DNA from: Cupriavidus sp. U2 | GTDB lineage: Bacteria; Pseudomonadota; Gammaproteobacteria; Burkholderiales; Burkholderiaceae | DNA length: 64,000 nucleotides | Assembly: GCF_009663685.2 (NCBI RefSeq) | Contig: NZ_RCOG02000028.1 | Coordinates: 27,990-91,989 of the forward strand | Direction: 5' to 3' | Shown: in pieces, positions 52,772-60,826 of the stretch | How the letters are laid out: each line of letters opens with the position of its first letter | How positions within the stretch are numbered: position 1 is the stretch's first letter | Translations under genes and position numbers: made by a program | Notes under the pieces: generated by a model | What the model was told of the DNA's origin: nothing | The model's input: only the letters and a program-made list of their open reading frames with translations | The model's database searches: none

Positions 52772-53101
52772 TCAGGACTCCGAGGTAGCGGAACAGCCGG
52801 CGAGCGGCGAGCACAGATTCCCGCCGCAGCAGTTCTCCGTGAGATAGTCAATCAGAACACTCATGGTCTCGAAGCGAGCCATATAGATGATGGACCGGCC
52901 GTCCTGGCGGCTGGCGAGCAGTCCGGCCCGGTGCAGTTCCTTGAGATGGAAGGACAGGGACGACGCTGGCATCTCCATTAGTTCGGCGATGCGACCGGCA
53001 GGCAGGCCCTCTGGTCCAGCCTGCACGAGCAGTCGGAACACAGCCAGGCGGACGGCGTGAGCGAGCGCGGCAAGCGCTTCAAGTGCGTTTTCGGTTTCCA
53101 T
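52772..53101 (-). CDS. arsR: ArsR-family arsenic-responsive repressor (second copy)
   Basis: 109 residues. Recognition helix PASSLSFHLKELHRAGLLAS. Metalloid site C91/C92 in LTENCCGGNLCSPLAGC with C97 and C103. First gene of the operon arsI-arsC-arsC-acr3-arsC-arsH-MFS-arsO. There is no Shine-Dalgarno before the ATG; a -10 like TATATT ends exactly six bases before the A of ATG, so the message may be leaderless. The start codon itself is part of a 38-bp palindrome. Confidence 0.92.
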   Translation of the reverse strand: METENALEALAALAHAVRLAVFRLLVQAGPEGLPAGRIAELMEMPASSLSFHLKELHRAGLLASRQDGRSIIYMARFETMSVLIDYLTENCCGGNLCSPLAGCSATSES

Positions 53102-53130
53102 TATTTGAATATATTCGAATAATGGAAACC
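53093..53130 (-). promoter_or_regulatory. ars operon promoter and operator: 38-bp palindrome over the arsR start
   Basis: 19-bp arms (GGTTTCCATTATT outward part, GAATATATTC core) with a single mismatched pair, centre 53,111.5. On the minus strand TATATT (53,113-53,108) is a -10, and TTGCAT (53,136-53,131) with a 17-bp spacer is a possible -35; the transcript would start at the ATG. ArsR bound here would cover the -10 and the start codon. Confidence 0.75.
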
Positions 53131-53401
53131 ATGCAACCTTTGATACTGCCTGAGAAATCCGATTGGGCCTGCGTTAGGTCAGCGCGGCACCTGCGTCGGT
53201 GAAACTGCTGACGGCTGCACTTCGCCTCGCACGTCGACTACCAACTGACTTTCGGTCATCCGCGGCTGCCCATCGTGACGAGTGCAGTTCCAGCGGTGCG
53301 CCAGATTGAGCCACCTGGCGGGTTCGCGACTCCGGCCGACTAAATCGGGACACATTCCAGAGTTCTGATCGCCCCCCTGGAATCAAGTCGGATGGAGCGG
53401 A
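53131..53401. other. Intergenic region between arsR2 and the ModE-like gene
   Basis: 271 bp without a recognised gene. The palindrome arm creates a mirrored ATG at 53,122 that opens a 26-codon frame (to 53,202), probably meaningless. Otherwise nothing recognised. Confidence 0.4.
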
Positions 53402-53791
53402 CTAACGCTCCGAATCACCAGCGTTCGGCCGTATGAGCCCAAGCAACTGGGGCAGACGCCTGGCTATCGCCCGCTGAGCGTCACTCTCGATCGCCCGGTA
53501 GATCTTGAGCACGCGTTGCCCCGTCGGAGTGAGCTGCGCCCCACCGCCGGACGCCCCCCCACGTTGCTTCAACACCAGAGGTTCCACGAAGTCGGCATTC
53601 ATGGCCGCCACAAGCGACCAAACCTTCTGATAGCTCATATTCAAGCGTCTTCCCGTTTCGGCAATCGAACCAGTCTCGGCGATCCCCTCCAGCACATCGG
53701 CCTTGCCTGGCCCGATGGCTACTGCGTGCTTGATCTCGACCCGGAAGCGGGCCTTTTCGTGGGCGGGCGAAGCTGCGAGCGTCGGTTTCAT
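53402..53791 (-). CDS. ModE-like winged-helix regulator (DNA-binding domain only)
   Basis: 129 residues from MKPTLAASPAHEKARFRVEI. Matches the N-terminal domain of ModE: KADVLEGIAETGSIAETGRR then LNMSYQKVWSLVAAMN and QRGGASGGGAQLTPTGQRVL. The molybdate-binding MOP/TOBE repeats are absent, as in the single-domain ModE-like family. Divergent from modA. An earlier ATG (53,842) would place the operator inside the gene, so I chose the later one. Likely regulator of modABC, but how it would sense molybdate is unclear. Confidence 0.82.
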   Translation of the reverse strand: MKPTLAASPAHEKARFRVEIKHAVAIGPGKADVLEGIAETGSIAETGRRLNMSYQKVWSLVAAMNADFVEPLVLKQRGGASGGGAQLTPTGQRVLKIYRAIESDAQRAIARRLPQLLGLIRPNAGDSER

Positions 53792-53827
53792 GCCATGGAT
53801 TATCCGCGATTCTGGAGTGCGCGCCAT

Positions 53828-53869
53828 GCGATATACTTTCAATGCGATATCGAATCAGTTATATATCGC
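53828..53869. promoter_or_regulatory. Candidate ModE-type operator
   Basis: Three copies of the heptamer GCGATAT: direct at 53,828-53,834 and 53,844-53,850, inverted (ATATCGC) at 53,863-53,869. The last two form a dyad with a 12-bp spacer. The CGxTATA-like half-sites resemble ModE sites. Located between the divergent ModE-like gene and modA. Confidence 0.6.
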
Positions 53870-53909
53870 ATACCCAATACGCCCATTACCTTCGGAAGAG
53901 TGGCCCCTC

Positions 53910-54695
53910 ATGCCCGTATCTCGTCGTCGCGTCATTGCCTCATTTACCGCTGTGATGGTGCTTTCTGGTTCTGTGGCCCATGCGCAGACGGTTCCCACGG
54001 TGGCCGCGGCGGCCGACCTCAAGTTCGCCATCGAGGAAGTGGCGGCGCGCTTCGAGAAGGACACCGGCCAGAAGCTGCGGCTGGTATTCGGCTCCTCGGG
54101 CAACTTCTACTCGCAGATCCAGCAGGGCGCGCCGTTCCATCTGTATATGTCTGCCGACGAGGCCTTCGTCTTCAAGCTCGCCGATGCGGGCAAGACGGTG
54201 GATCGCGGTCGTCTGTACGCCCTGGGCCGGATCGGCATCATCGTGCCGCATGGCTCGTCGCTGAAGGCAGACGGGGAATTCAAGGACCTGGCCGCCGCGC
54301 TCAAGGACGGCCGGGTGCAGAAGTTCGCCATCGCCAATCCGGAGCACGCGCCCTACGGCGCCCGCGCGAAGGAGGCGCTACAGCATGCCGGCCTCTGGGA
54401 GGCCATTCAGCCCAAACTGGTGCTCGGCGAGAACATCTCCCAAACGGCCCAATTCGCCACCTCCGGCTCGACGCAGGGCGGCGTGATCGCCCTGTCGCTC
54501 GCGAAGGCGCCGGAAGTGGCCAAGCTCGGCCAGTTCGCGCTGATTCCCGAGTCCTGGCATGACCCCCTGCGGCAACGCATGGTGCTGGTCAAGGGCGCGC
54601 CGCCCGAGGCCAAGGCCTTCTACGACTACATCAGTACGCCCGCCGCGCAGGAGATCATGACGCGGTACGGCTTCACCATGCCCAAGGACCAATAG
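53910..54695 (+). CDS. modA: Molybdate ABC transporter substrate-binding protein ModA
   Basis: 261 residues with signal peptide (FTAVMVLSGSVAHAQ). Ligand loops: AAAADLKFAIEEVAARFEKD, FGSSGNFYSQIQQGAPF, MSADEAFVFKL and ATSGSTQGGVIALSL. Binds molybdate or tungstate in the periplasm. Followed by modB and modC. Next to arsenite oxidase genes, it probably supplies Mo for the AioA cofactor. Confidence 0.93.
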   Translation: MPVSRRRVIASFTAVMVLSGSVAHAQTVPTVAAAADLKFAIEEVAARFEKDTGQKLRLVFGSSGNFYSQIQQGAPFHLYMSADEAFVFKLADAGKTVDRGRLYALGRIGIIVPHGSSLKADGEFKDLAAALKDGRVQKFAIANPEHAPYGARAKEALQHAGLWEAIQPKLVLGENISQTAQFATSGSTQGGVIALSLAKAPEVAKLGQFALIPESWHDPLRQRMVLVKGAPPEAKAFYDYISTPAAQEIMTRYGFTMPKDQ

Positions 54696-54707
54696 GAGCG
54701 GGGCACC

Positions 54708-55370
54708 GTGGATTGGCGCGCGTTGGGGTTATCCGTCCAGTTGGCGGCAGTGACGCTGCTCCTGCTGCTGCCGCCTGGGCTGCTGCTGGGGCGTTGGCTG
54801 GCTTATTCGCCATGGCGCGGCAAAGCGTGGATCGAGGCGCTGGTGGTCCTGCCCCTGGTGCTGCCGCCCACGGTGCTTGGCTACTATCTGCTCGTGTCGC
54901 TTGGCGGCGCCTCGCCACTGGGTCAGATCGCGGCCAAGGCCGACATCCGCCTGACCTTCAACTTCCTGGGTCTCGTGATCGCGTCGCTGGTCTTCAACGT
55001 GCCCTTCCTTGTTCAACCGGTCCAGCGCGCCTTTGCGGCAGTCCCGAAGCAGCTGGGCGAAGCCGCAGCGGTGAGCGGGCTCAATGCCTGGCAGACCTTC
55101 TGGCGCATCGAGTTGCCGCTGGCGTGGCCCGGTGTGCTGTCCGCCATGGTGCTGACGTTCGTCCACACGCTTGGCGAGTTCGGCGTCGTGCTGATGATCG
55201 GGGGGAGCATTCCCGGCGAGACCAAGACGATTGCCATTGCCATCTACGATCGCGTGCAGGCGTTCGACCTGGGCAGCGCCCACCGCATGGCGCTGCTGCT
55301 CCTGGTCTTCTCGCTGGGCGCGGTCGCAACCTCGCTCTTTGCCTCGTCGCGGCTGACGGCGCGACGCTGA
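54708..55370 (+). CDS. modB: Molybdate ABC transporter permease ModB
   Basis: 220 residues, about five TM segments. Permease loop LGEAAAVSGLNAWQTFWRIE and VHTLGEFGVVLMIGGSIPGE are ModB signatures. GTG start 12 bp after modA with a GGAGCGGGG Shine-Dalgarno region. The stop overlaps the modC start (TGATG). Confidence 0.93.
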   Translation: MDWRALGLSVQLAAVTLLLLLPPGLLLGRWLAYSPWRGKAWIEALVVLPLVLPPTVLGYYLLVSLGGASPLGQIAAKADIRLTFNFLGLVIASLVFNVPFLVQPVQRAFAAVPKQLGEAAAVSGLNAWQTFWRIELPLAWPGVLSAMVLTFVHTLGEFGVVLMIGGSIPGETKTIAIAIYDRVQAFDLGSAHRMALLLLVFSLGAVATSLFASSRLTARR

Positions 55371-56500
55371 TGGATGCCATGATCTCCGCGGCCCTGGAGG
55401 TACTCGTCGAGCAGACGCGGCCCATGCCGCTGTCGGCCGCATTTCGCTGTCAGCCCAACGAGCTGCTGGCGCTGGTCGGTCCCTCCGGCGCGGGCAAGAC
55501 TTCCGTGTTGCGGGTGCTCAGTGGACTGATGAAGCCGGAGCGCGGCCGCGTGATCGTCGCCGGCCAGATCTGGTGCGATACCGATCGGGGCATATTCGTT
55601 CCACCCCAACGCCGGCATGTGGGGTTGGTGTTCCAGAACTATGCACTGATGCCGCATCTCAGTGCCCAAGAGAACGTTGAACTGTCGCTGTTGCACCTGA
55701 GCCCCAGGGCGCGTCGTGCACAGGCGATTGCGTGGCTGGAACATATGCATCTGGCAGCCGACGTGCAGGCAAGACGTCCCTCGGCGTTGTCCGGCGGGCA
55801 GCAGCAGCGTGTGGCACTGGCCCGAGCGCTCGCGCGGGAGCCCAAGCTGTTGCTGTTGGATGAGCCATTCTCCGCCGTCGACCAGATGAGCCGGCAGGCG
55901 TTGTACCGCCTGCTTGCCGATCTGCGCAGCGAACTCGCGATTCCGATGCTGCTGGTGACGCATGACCTGAACGAGGCGCGGCTCTTGGCAGATCATCTGG
56001 TGGTCATGGATGGCGGCGAGGTGTTGCAAGAGGGGCCTCCCCAATCGATCCAGCGCAAGCCCCGCAATGCGCGCGTAGCGGATCTTCTGGGCATCCAGAA
56101 TCATTTCCACGGCACATGGGAAGGACCGGCAGACGCCGGCACGGCGCGGTTGCGCTGGACCGTGCCCGGCGTCGAAACGCGCGGACCAGTGCTGACGGTC
56201 AGGGACAAGGGACGCATTCCGGTCGGGCAGGCGGTTCGCTGGGTCGTTCCGGGCGACGCCATCACGCTGCATGAGCCATCCAGTGCGGCCCCCAGTGACC
56301 TTCCCGCGCAGGTGGTCGACGCGAGGCATCTTGGAGAGCTGCTCTTGGTCAGCTTGAGCCTGACCAGCTTGCCGGCGGCAACGCTGCGGCTGACGCTCTC
56401 CGGCGTTGCACCTGACCGATTCCCCACTGGCGCGACGCTCGCCGTGCGCCTCGACTCCGATCTCATTCACGTCATGCCCTTGCGGCAGCATCCATCATGA
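55370..56500 (+). CDS. modC: Molybdate ABC transporter ATP-binding protein ModC
   Basis: 376 residues. Walker A GPSGAGKTS, LVFQNYALMPHLSAQENV, signature LSGGQQQRVALARAL, Walker B LLLLDEPFSAVD, H-loop THDLNEARLLAD. A C-terminal TOBE/MOP domain (about 300-370) could bind molybdate. Overlaps modB by one base and the permease gene downstream by 4 bp. Confidence 0.92.
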   Translation: MDAMISAALEVLVEQTRPMPLSAAFRCQPNELLALVGPSGAGKTSVLRVLSGLMKPERGRVIVAGQIWCDTDRGIFVPPQRRHVGLVFQNYALMPHLSAQENVELSLLHLSPRARRAQAIAWLEHMHLAADVQARRPSALSGGQQQRVALARALAREPKLLLLDEPFSAVDQMSRQALYRLLADLRSELAIPMLLVTHDLNEARLLADHLVVMDGGEVLQEGPPQSIQRKPRNARVADLLGIQNHFHGTWEGPADAGTARLRWTVPGVETRGPVLTVRDKGRIPVGQAVRWVVPGDAITLHEPSSAAPSDLPAQVVDARHLGELLLVSLSLTSLPAATLRLTLSGVAPDRFPTGATLAVRLDSDLIHVMPLRQHPS

Positions 56501-57303
56501 ACCACAGTGCATCGAACCCCTCGCAGTCCAAGGCCTCAGCCTTCGTTGGCGGGGGCCTGGTCGGCACCCTTGGCGGACTGATCGGGCTGGGCGGCGCCGA
56601 GTTTCGTCTGCCGCTGCTGATTGGCTTCTACCGCTTTGCTGCGCTGGAAGCGGTCATCCTGAACAAGGCCATGAGTTTGGTGGTCGTAGCATTCGCCTTG
56701 CCTTTCCGGACCCAGGCGGTGCCGGTCGCGCAGGTGCTCTCCCACTGGCCCGTCATTCTCAACCTGCTCGCGGGGAGCCTGATCGGCGCGTGGTGCGGGG
56801 CGAGCTGGGCCACGCGCATGCGCTCGGACCTGCTGTATCGGATCATCGCCATCCTGCTTGTCGGCATGGCCGTGGTGCTCTGGACGAGTCACGGTGCCGG
56901 TAGCCACCAGGCCTTGCTCCAACCGGGTCCCGTGCAGATCGCCGGTGGTGTAGTGGCTGGCTTCGCGATCGGCGTCGTGGCCGCCGTCATGGGTGTGGCC
57001 GGCGGCGAACTGCTGATTCCAACGCTGACGCTTCTCTTTGGCGTCGATCTCAAGCTGGCGGGCAGCCTGAGCCTGGCCATCAGCCTGCCTACCATGCTGG
57101 CCGCTTTCGCGCGCTACAGCCGTGACCAGAGCTTCTCGGTGCTGGTCCGCCATCGCGGCTTCGCGGGACTGATGGCAGCCGGTTCCATCGTCGGCGCCTA
57201 TCTCGGCGGCCTGCTGCTCGGCATCGTGCCCACGGGCCTGCTGCTGCCTCTACTAGCCGCCATCCTGCTGATCTCGGCCGTCAAGGTCTGGCGCCACAAG
57301 TAG
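56497..57303 (+). CDS. Sulfite exporter TauE/SafE family permease
   Basis: 268 residues, eight TM segments expected. Two repeats typical of the family: GGGLVGTLGGLIGLGGAEFR and AGFAIGVVAAVMGVAGGELL. TauE/SafE proteins are thought to export or import small anions such as sulfite, sulfoacetate or other organosulfur compounds; the substrate here is unknown. The ATG overlaps the modC stop, so it is translationally coupled to the molybdate transporter, hinting at an oxyanion-related role. Confidence 0.88.
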   Translation: MNHSASNPSQSKASAFVGGGLVGTLGGLIGLGGAEFRLPLLIGFYRFAALEAVILNKAMSLVVVAFALPFRTQAVPVAQVLSHWPVILNLLAGSLIGAWCGASWATRMRSDLLYRIIAILLVGMAVVLWTSHGAGSHQALLQPGPVQIAGGVVAGFAIGVVAAVMGVAGGELLIPTLTLLFGVDLKLAGSLSLAISLPTMLAAFARYSRDQSFSVLVRHRGFAGLMAAGSIVGAYLGGLLLGIVPTGLLLPLLAAILLISAVKVWRHK

Positions 57304-57624
57304 GCCAGTCATGCAAACCGATGCTGTTCTCGTCCGTAGCGCCAATGATATCGGGTCGACGGTCGCCCACTGGCGGCACATTGGCACTCGCAGGCGAACC
57401 TCGCGCATTGGGTATTGCCGGGCGTGAGCGGTTCGTCTATCCAAGAAGACGCGCGGCTGCTGCAGGTAAGCGGCAAGAAGGACACTGGTAGTCCTAGTTT
57501 GAGCGATGTGGGCAGCGCGGACCACCCACAGTCTCGCCAAATCCGGCTTCTGGTCGTCGCGCCTGTACGTCGGGTCGCGAGGGGAGCGCAAGGGGCCGCG
57601 GGATGGCAGCCCTCTGGCATTCAC
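57304..57624. other. Convergent intergenic region
   Basis: 321 bp between the TauE/SafE stop and the aioA stop, which face each other. No gene recognised. Terminators for both operons are expected but I cannot point to a clear one. Confidence 0.4.
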
Positions 57625-60102
57625 TCAGACGAACCGCCGATCCTTGAAACTAACTTTGCGCTTGTAGTCCTCCATAGAGCCGACCTTGCGAATGTCCGCC
57701 CAGGTGCCCTTGTAGTACGGCACGATGTTGCGGTCGGTCCAGTCCGTCGTCACATCCCCCTGAATACCGTTGACGTATCCGAAGACCATGAAGGTCTGTC
57801 CGGACTTGGCCGATGGCACGGGGTAAGCCATGGCATAGGTCGAACCGAAGTCGTTGAAGACTTCCACGACATCGCCCGCTTCAATGCCCAGGGATTTGGC
57901 ATCACCAGGATTCAGCTCGATATACGCCATGGGGTATCGCCCCTTGACGAAATCGTTGTACTGGTCGTGATACGCGGTCTGCCAGATCTCGTTGTTCCGG
58001 CCGTTATTGATCCAGAACTTGTACTTGCTCTTCAGGTCCGCAACGGTCTTCGGCAACCCTGGCCACGGTGACGGCTTGAATTCCGCTTTGCCGTCCTTCG
58101 TGTCGAACTTGCCATCGGTGTAGAGCATCTCGGTGCCGACCAGTTTCCCGTTGGCGTATTCCTTGATCGGAAGTTGCACGCCATTGTTCGCCATGGCGCG
58201 CAGACGCTCATAGGTCGCGAGGTTGCCGGTTGGGCCACCCTGGCTGTCGATGGGGCCAACGCCTGGTTGGCCGGCCTGCCGAAAGCCGTCGTTGAAAGCA
58301 TCTTCTTCCGTCTTCCACGCGAAGCCCTCATAGCGCTTGGCGGCGTTCGCGTTGCCTGCTTTCTCGTACATGGCCTTCAGGGTGTTCGCAATCCGCGCGG
58401 CGATCAGGCAGTCGGGAAGCGCCGATCCCGGCGGGTCCATGAAGCGTTCGGATAGCCGCATTCGGCGTTCGCCGTTCATTGACGTCAGGTTCATTTCGCC
58501 GGGGTGCGTGGCAGGTAGCATGACGTGCGCAGCCTCAGCCAGCTTGGTCGGATAGAGGTTGATGCTGGTCACAAAAAGCCCCCCTTTGCGGGTCGCCTCA
58601 TAAATGACGTCAGCCATCTGGTCAGGCGTGGCGCCACGCGTCTTCGACATGGCTTCCTTCACCATCTGTGAGCGGCGTAGCACTGCTTCGCGCAATGCCT
58701 GGGCATTGTTGCTGGTCTGGAAGTTGTTGCATGCCCACCAGGTCATCATCCGACCCTTTCCCTTGATGAGTTCCTGGTCGATATAGATCTTGCCTTTGCC
58801 GGGATAGGGCGGCCTTGTGTAGCCCTCCTGGTGGCCGCCCATGCGCACTACGCCCGTTCCGCGTCGTCCGACGTTGTGCGTAGCCAGGACAAGATCCACG
58901 AGAGACGACTGGATCAGGTAGTTGTCATTGCCCCAGATGATGCCCTTCTCATAGGCGTGCATCGTTCGCGGCATTTGGCCGCTCGCCTTGGGCTTGTATG
59001 CCCATTCGGCCGCCTTCACGAGGTTCTCTTGTGGAATGCCGGTGATGCGCGAGGTCTCGTCGATGGAGAGCCGGTTTGCCTTGATGGCGGCCTCGAACCC
59101 ACGCGTGTACGTCTCAATGAACGGCCGATCGATCCATCCCTTATCGACTACGTAGGTGAAGAGACCATTGAAGAGTGCCACGTCCGTTCCAGGTTGCAGA
59201 TCCAGATGCAGCACGTTGTCCTTGCCCGCAACCTGTTCCGCGATCGCGACCGTGGGGGTGCGACGCGGATCGACCAGGATAATCTTCGCCTTCTCCATGG
59301 CCTCGCCAGGAAAGCGAGTCTTGCGCTTCTCGACGGTTCCCCCTTGGAGGTTCGGCACCCAATGATTCAGGAAGTAGTTGGTTTGGGTCTCGTAAGCGTT
59401 CGTGCCAATTGCCATGATCACGTCGGCCAACTCGGCATCCTCGTACGAGTTGTTGAGTTCGCCGATGCCCATCTCGCGTGTGGCGTGGCACTCGGAGTTG
59501 TAGGCCGGGCGATTGTGGATGCGGACCATTTGCGTCTGGATCGCGGAGAACATCAGCTTCCCGGTTCCCCAGGTGTTTTCGAAGCCGCCGCCCGCGCCGC
59601 CATGATCGAAGCACGAGAAGACAACGCCATCCGGCCCATCGCGATCGAGCACGCGCTTCATCACGCCGGCGTACACGGCCATGGCGTTGTCCCAGTCCGT
59701 CTCCAACCATTGATCAGCAAGATAGATCATTGGGCTGTGAAGCCGGTCTCGCCCGATACCGTCTGGGGTGTACATGTATGCCGCCATCTTCCCGCCGCGC
59801 GTCGAGCTCAAGCCGCTATTCACCACGCAGGCCTTGTCGGGAACAATCATGATGTTGTGGCGCGATCCGTCGGCGTTCGTGACCACATTCGTCATGACAG
59901 GCGTCAGCGTCAATGCAAGCGGAGGCACCTGCTTGCGAAAGTCGGTGCCCAATGCGTTCTGGCTAGGGGCGCGCCCGCCTTCCGAGCCCTCAGGCCATTT
60001 GTAGACGTGATAGCCACACCCGACGATGCAGAAGTGGCACGTCATGTTGGTCTTCTGTGCGTTGACTGGTGGCAGGGTCAACCGGTCTTTTGTGGTGGGC
60101 AT
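57625..60102 (-). CDS. aioA: Arsenite oxidase large subunit AioA (Mo-bisMGD, [3Fe-4S])
   Basis: 825 residues, full family length. [3Fe-4S] ligands C22, C25 and C29 in MTCHFCIVGCGYHVYKW. Molybdopterin-binding segments: AIGTNAYETQTNYFLNHWVP, ILVDPRRTPTVAIAEQVAGK and near the C-terminus FGYVNGIQGDVTTDWTDRN. Oxidises arsenite to arsenate in the periplasm. No signal peptide of its own, as known for AioA: it is exported with the Tat-signal subunit AioB. 21 bp after aioB, with GGAGACGATC before the ATG. No cytochrome c or moaA-type gene follows; the next genes are convergent. Confidence 0.97.
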   Translation of the reverse strand: MPTTKDRLTLPPVNAQKTNMTCHFCIVGCGYHVYKWPEGSEGGRAPSQNALGTDFRKQVPPLALTLTPVMTNVVTNADGSRHNIMIVPDKACVVNSGLSSTRGGKMAAYMYTPDGIGRDRLHSPMIYLADQWLETDWDNAMAVYAGVMKRVLDRDGPDGVVFSCFDHGGAGGGFENTWGTGKLMFSAIQTQMVRIHNRPAYNSECHATREMGIGELNNSYEDAELADVIMAIGTNAYETQTNYFLNHWVPNLQGGTVEKRKTRFPGEAMEKAKIILVDPRRTPTVAIAEQVAGKDNVLHLDLQPGTDVALFNGLFTYVVDKGWIDRPFIETYTRGFEAAIKANRLSIDETSRITGIPQENLVKAAEWAYKPKASGQMPRTMHAYEKGIIWGNDNYLIQSSLVDLVLATHNVGRRGTGVVRMGGHQEGYTRPPYPGKGKIYIDQELIKGKGRMMTWWACNNFQTSNNAQALREAVLRRSQMVKEAMSKTRGATPDQMADVIYEATRKGGLFVTSINLYPTKLAEAAHVMLPATHPGEMNLTSMNGERRMRLSERFMDPPGSALPDCLIAARIANTLKAMYEKAGNANAAKRYEGFAWKTEEDAFNDGFRQAGQPGVGPIDSQGGPTGNLATYERLRAMANNGVQLPIKEYANGKLVGTEMLYTDGKFDTKDGKAEFKPSPWPGLPKTVADLKSKYKFWINNGRNNEIWQTAYHDQYNDFVKGRYPMAYIELNPGDAKSLGIEAGDVVEVFNDFGSTYAMAYPVPSAKSGQTFMVFGYVNGIQGDVTTDWTDRNIVPYYKGTWADIRKVGSMEDYKRKVSFKDRRFV

Positions 60103-60123
60103 GATCGTCTCCGGTATCGCTGG

Positions 60124-60645
60124 TCACAGAATGTTGGCTTGACGCCCGTAGATGAGTCCTTCGACTCCAACCGCGGAGATACTGCCGGTTTGTGCGTCGT
60201 ACGCGAGTTGCACACGAGGAAGGTTCTCCGTCGCCTGGCCGCAGATCATCTGGCCGGACTTCTCGGCATCGAACATGCTGAAATGGCACGGGCATTTGAA
60301 TGTTCGCGTCGCTTGGTCATACGTGACGGGACATCCCATGTGCGTGCACTGGGTGCTATAGGCGACGATGTCCTTATCCGGGCCCACACCGCCTGGTACC
60401 GGTGTTCCCATCTTTATCGCGGCGCATGGGGAAGCAGCATCCGGATAGCTGAACGGCACCGCCTGATTGACGGCCATCTTGCCGACGCTGCCGACGGTCC
60501 GCCGGGGGTATGGCAAGAGCGTTCGACTGGTGTCGGGGGCTGCCGGTGTGGCGGCCTCGGCGTGCGTCAGTGGGCCGACTGCTCCTGCGGCAGCACCGAT
60601 GCCACTGATTTTCAGGAAGGTGCGCCGGGAAACGTTCTCCGTCAT
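60124..60645 (-). CDS. aioB: Arsenite oxidase small subunit AioB (Rieske [2Fe-2S])
   Basis: 173 residues from MTENVSRRTFLKISGIGAAA, a Tat signal (SRRTFLK). Rieske ligands Cys and His in CTHMGCPVTYDQ and in FKCPCHFSMFD. The extra Cys in each box should form the disulfide found in some AioB proteins and Rieske proteins. It passes electrons from AioA to a cytochrome c or azurin and carries the complex through the Tat system. I chose the ATG after the GGAGGAG; an ATG four codons earlier lies upstream of that Shine-Dalgarno. Confidence 0.95.
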   Translation of the reverse strand: MTENVSRRTFLKISGIGAAAGAVGPLTHAEAATPAAPDTSRTLLPYPRRTVGSVGKMAVNQAVPFSYPDAASPCAAIKMGTPVPGGVGPDKDIVAYSTQCTHMGCPVTYDQATRTFKCPCHFSMFDAEKSGQMICGQATENLPRVQLAYDAQTGSISAVGVEGLIYGRQANIL

Positions 60646-60705
60646 GGTCTCCTCCATTTCGCCTGGAAACTGCTACCGTTTGAGTTGTGCAGCAGCGTTT
60701 GCACG

Positions 60706-60720
60706 GCAAAAGACGTGCCC
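60706..60720 (-). promoter_or_regulatory. Sigma-54 promoter of aioBA
   Basis: On the minus strand GGGCAC, five bases, then TTGC matches the -24/-12 consensus (TGGCAC-N5-TTGC) with one difference. The start of transcription would be near 60,694, about 48 bp before the aioB ATG. The divergent operon encodes the sigma-54-dependent activator AioR, which fits the known RpoN control of arsenite oxidase. Confidence 0.85.
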
Positions 60721-60733
60721 GATACACAAGTCG

Positions 60734-60754
60734 CTGATTTCTATGAAAATTCAG
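60734..60754. promoter_or_regulatory. Quasi-palindrome upstream of the sigma-54 promoter, candidate AioR site
   Basis: CTGATTT and AAATTCAG face each other around a 5-6-bp centre. It lies 14 bp upstream of the -24 element, between the divergent aioB and aioX genes. An enhancer site for AioR is expected in this gap, but the symmetry is imperfect and the spacing short for an upstream activating site. Confidence 0.35.
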
Positions 60755-60826
60755 TAAGTGTGCAGAAGCAGGCATGAAGCCGACGTCACGATTCGGAAAC
60801 TTGCTGCAGTGCGAGGAGACACGGGA

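Noticed and set aside
53122..53202. 26-codon plus-strand frame opening in the palindrome arm
   Set aside because: It exists only because the palindrome mirrors the arsR start; the plus-strand -35 is poor and the peptide has no features.
58831..60777. 648-codon plus-strand frame
   Set aside because: It is the antisense of aioA and aioB, which are unmistakable; the frame has no recognisable domain.
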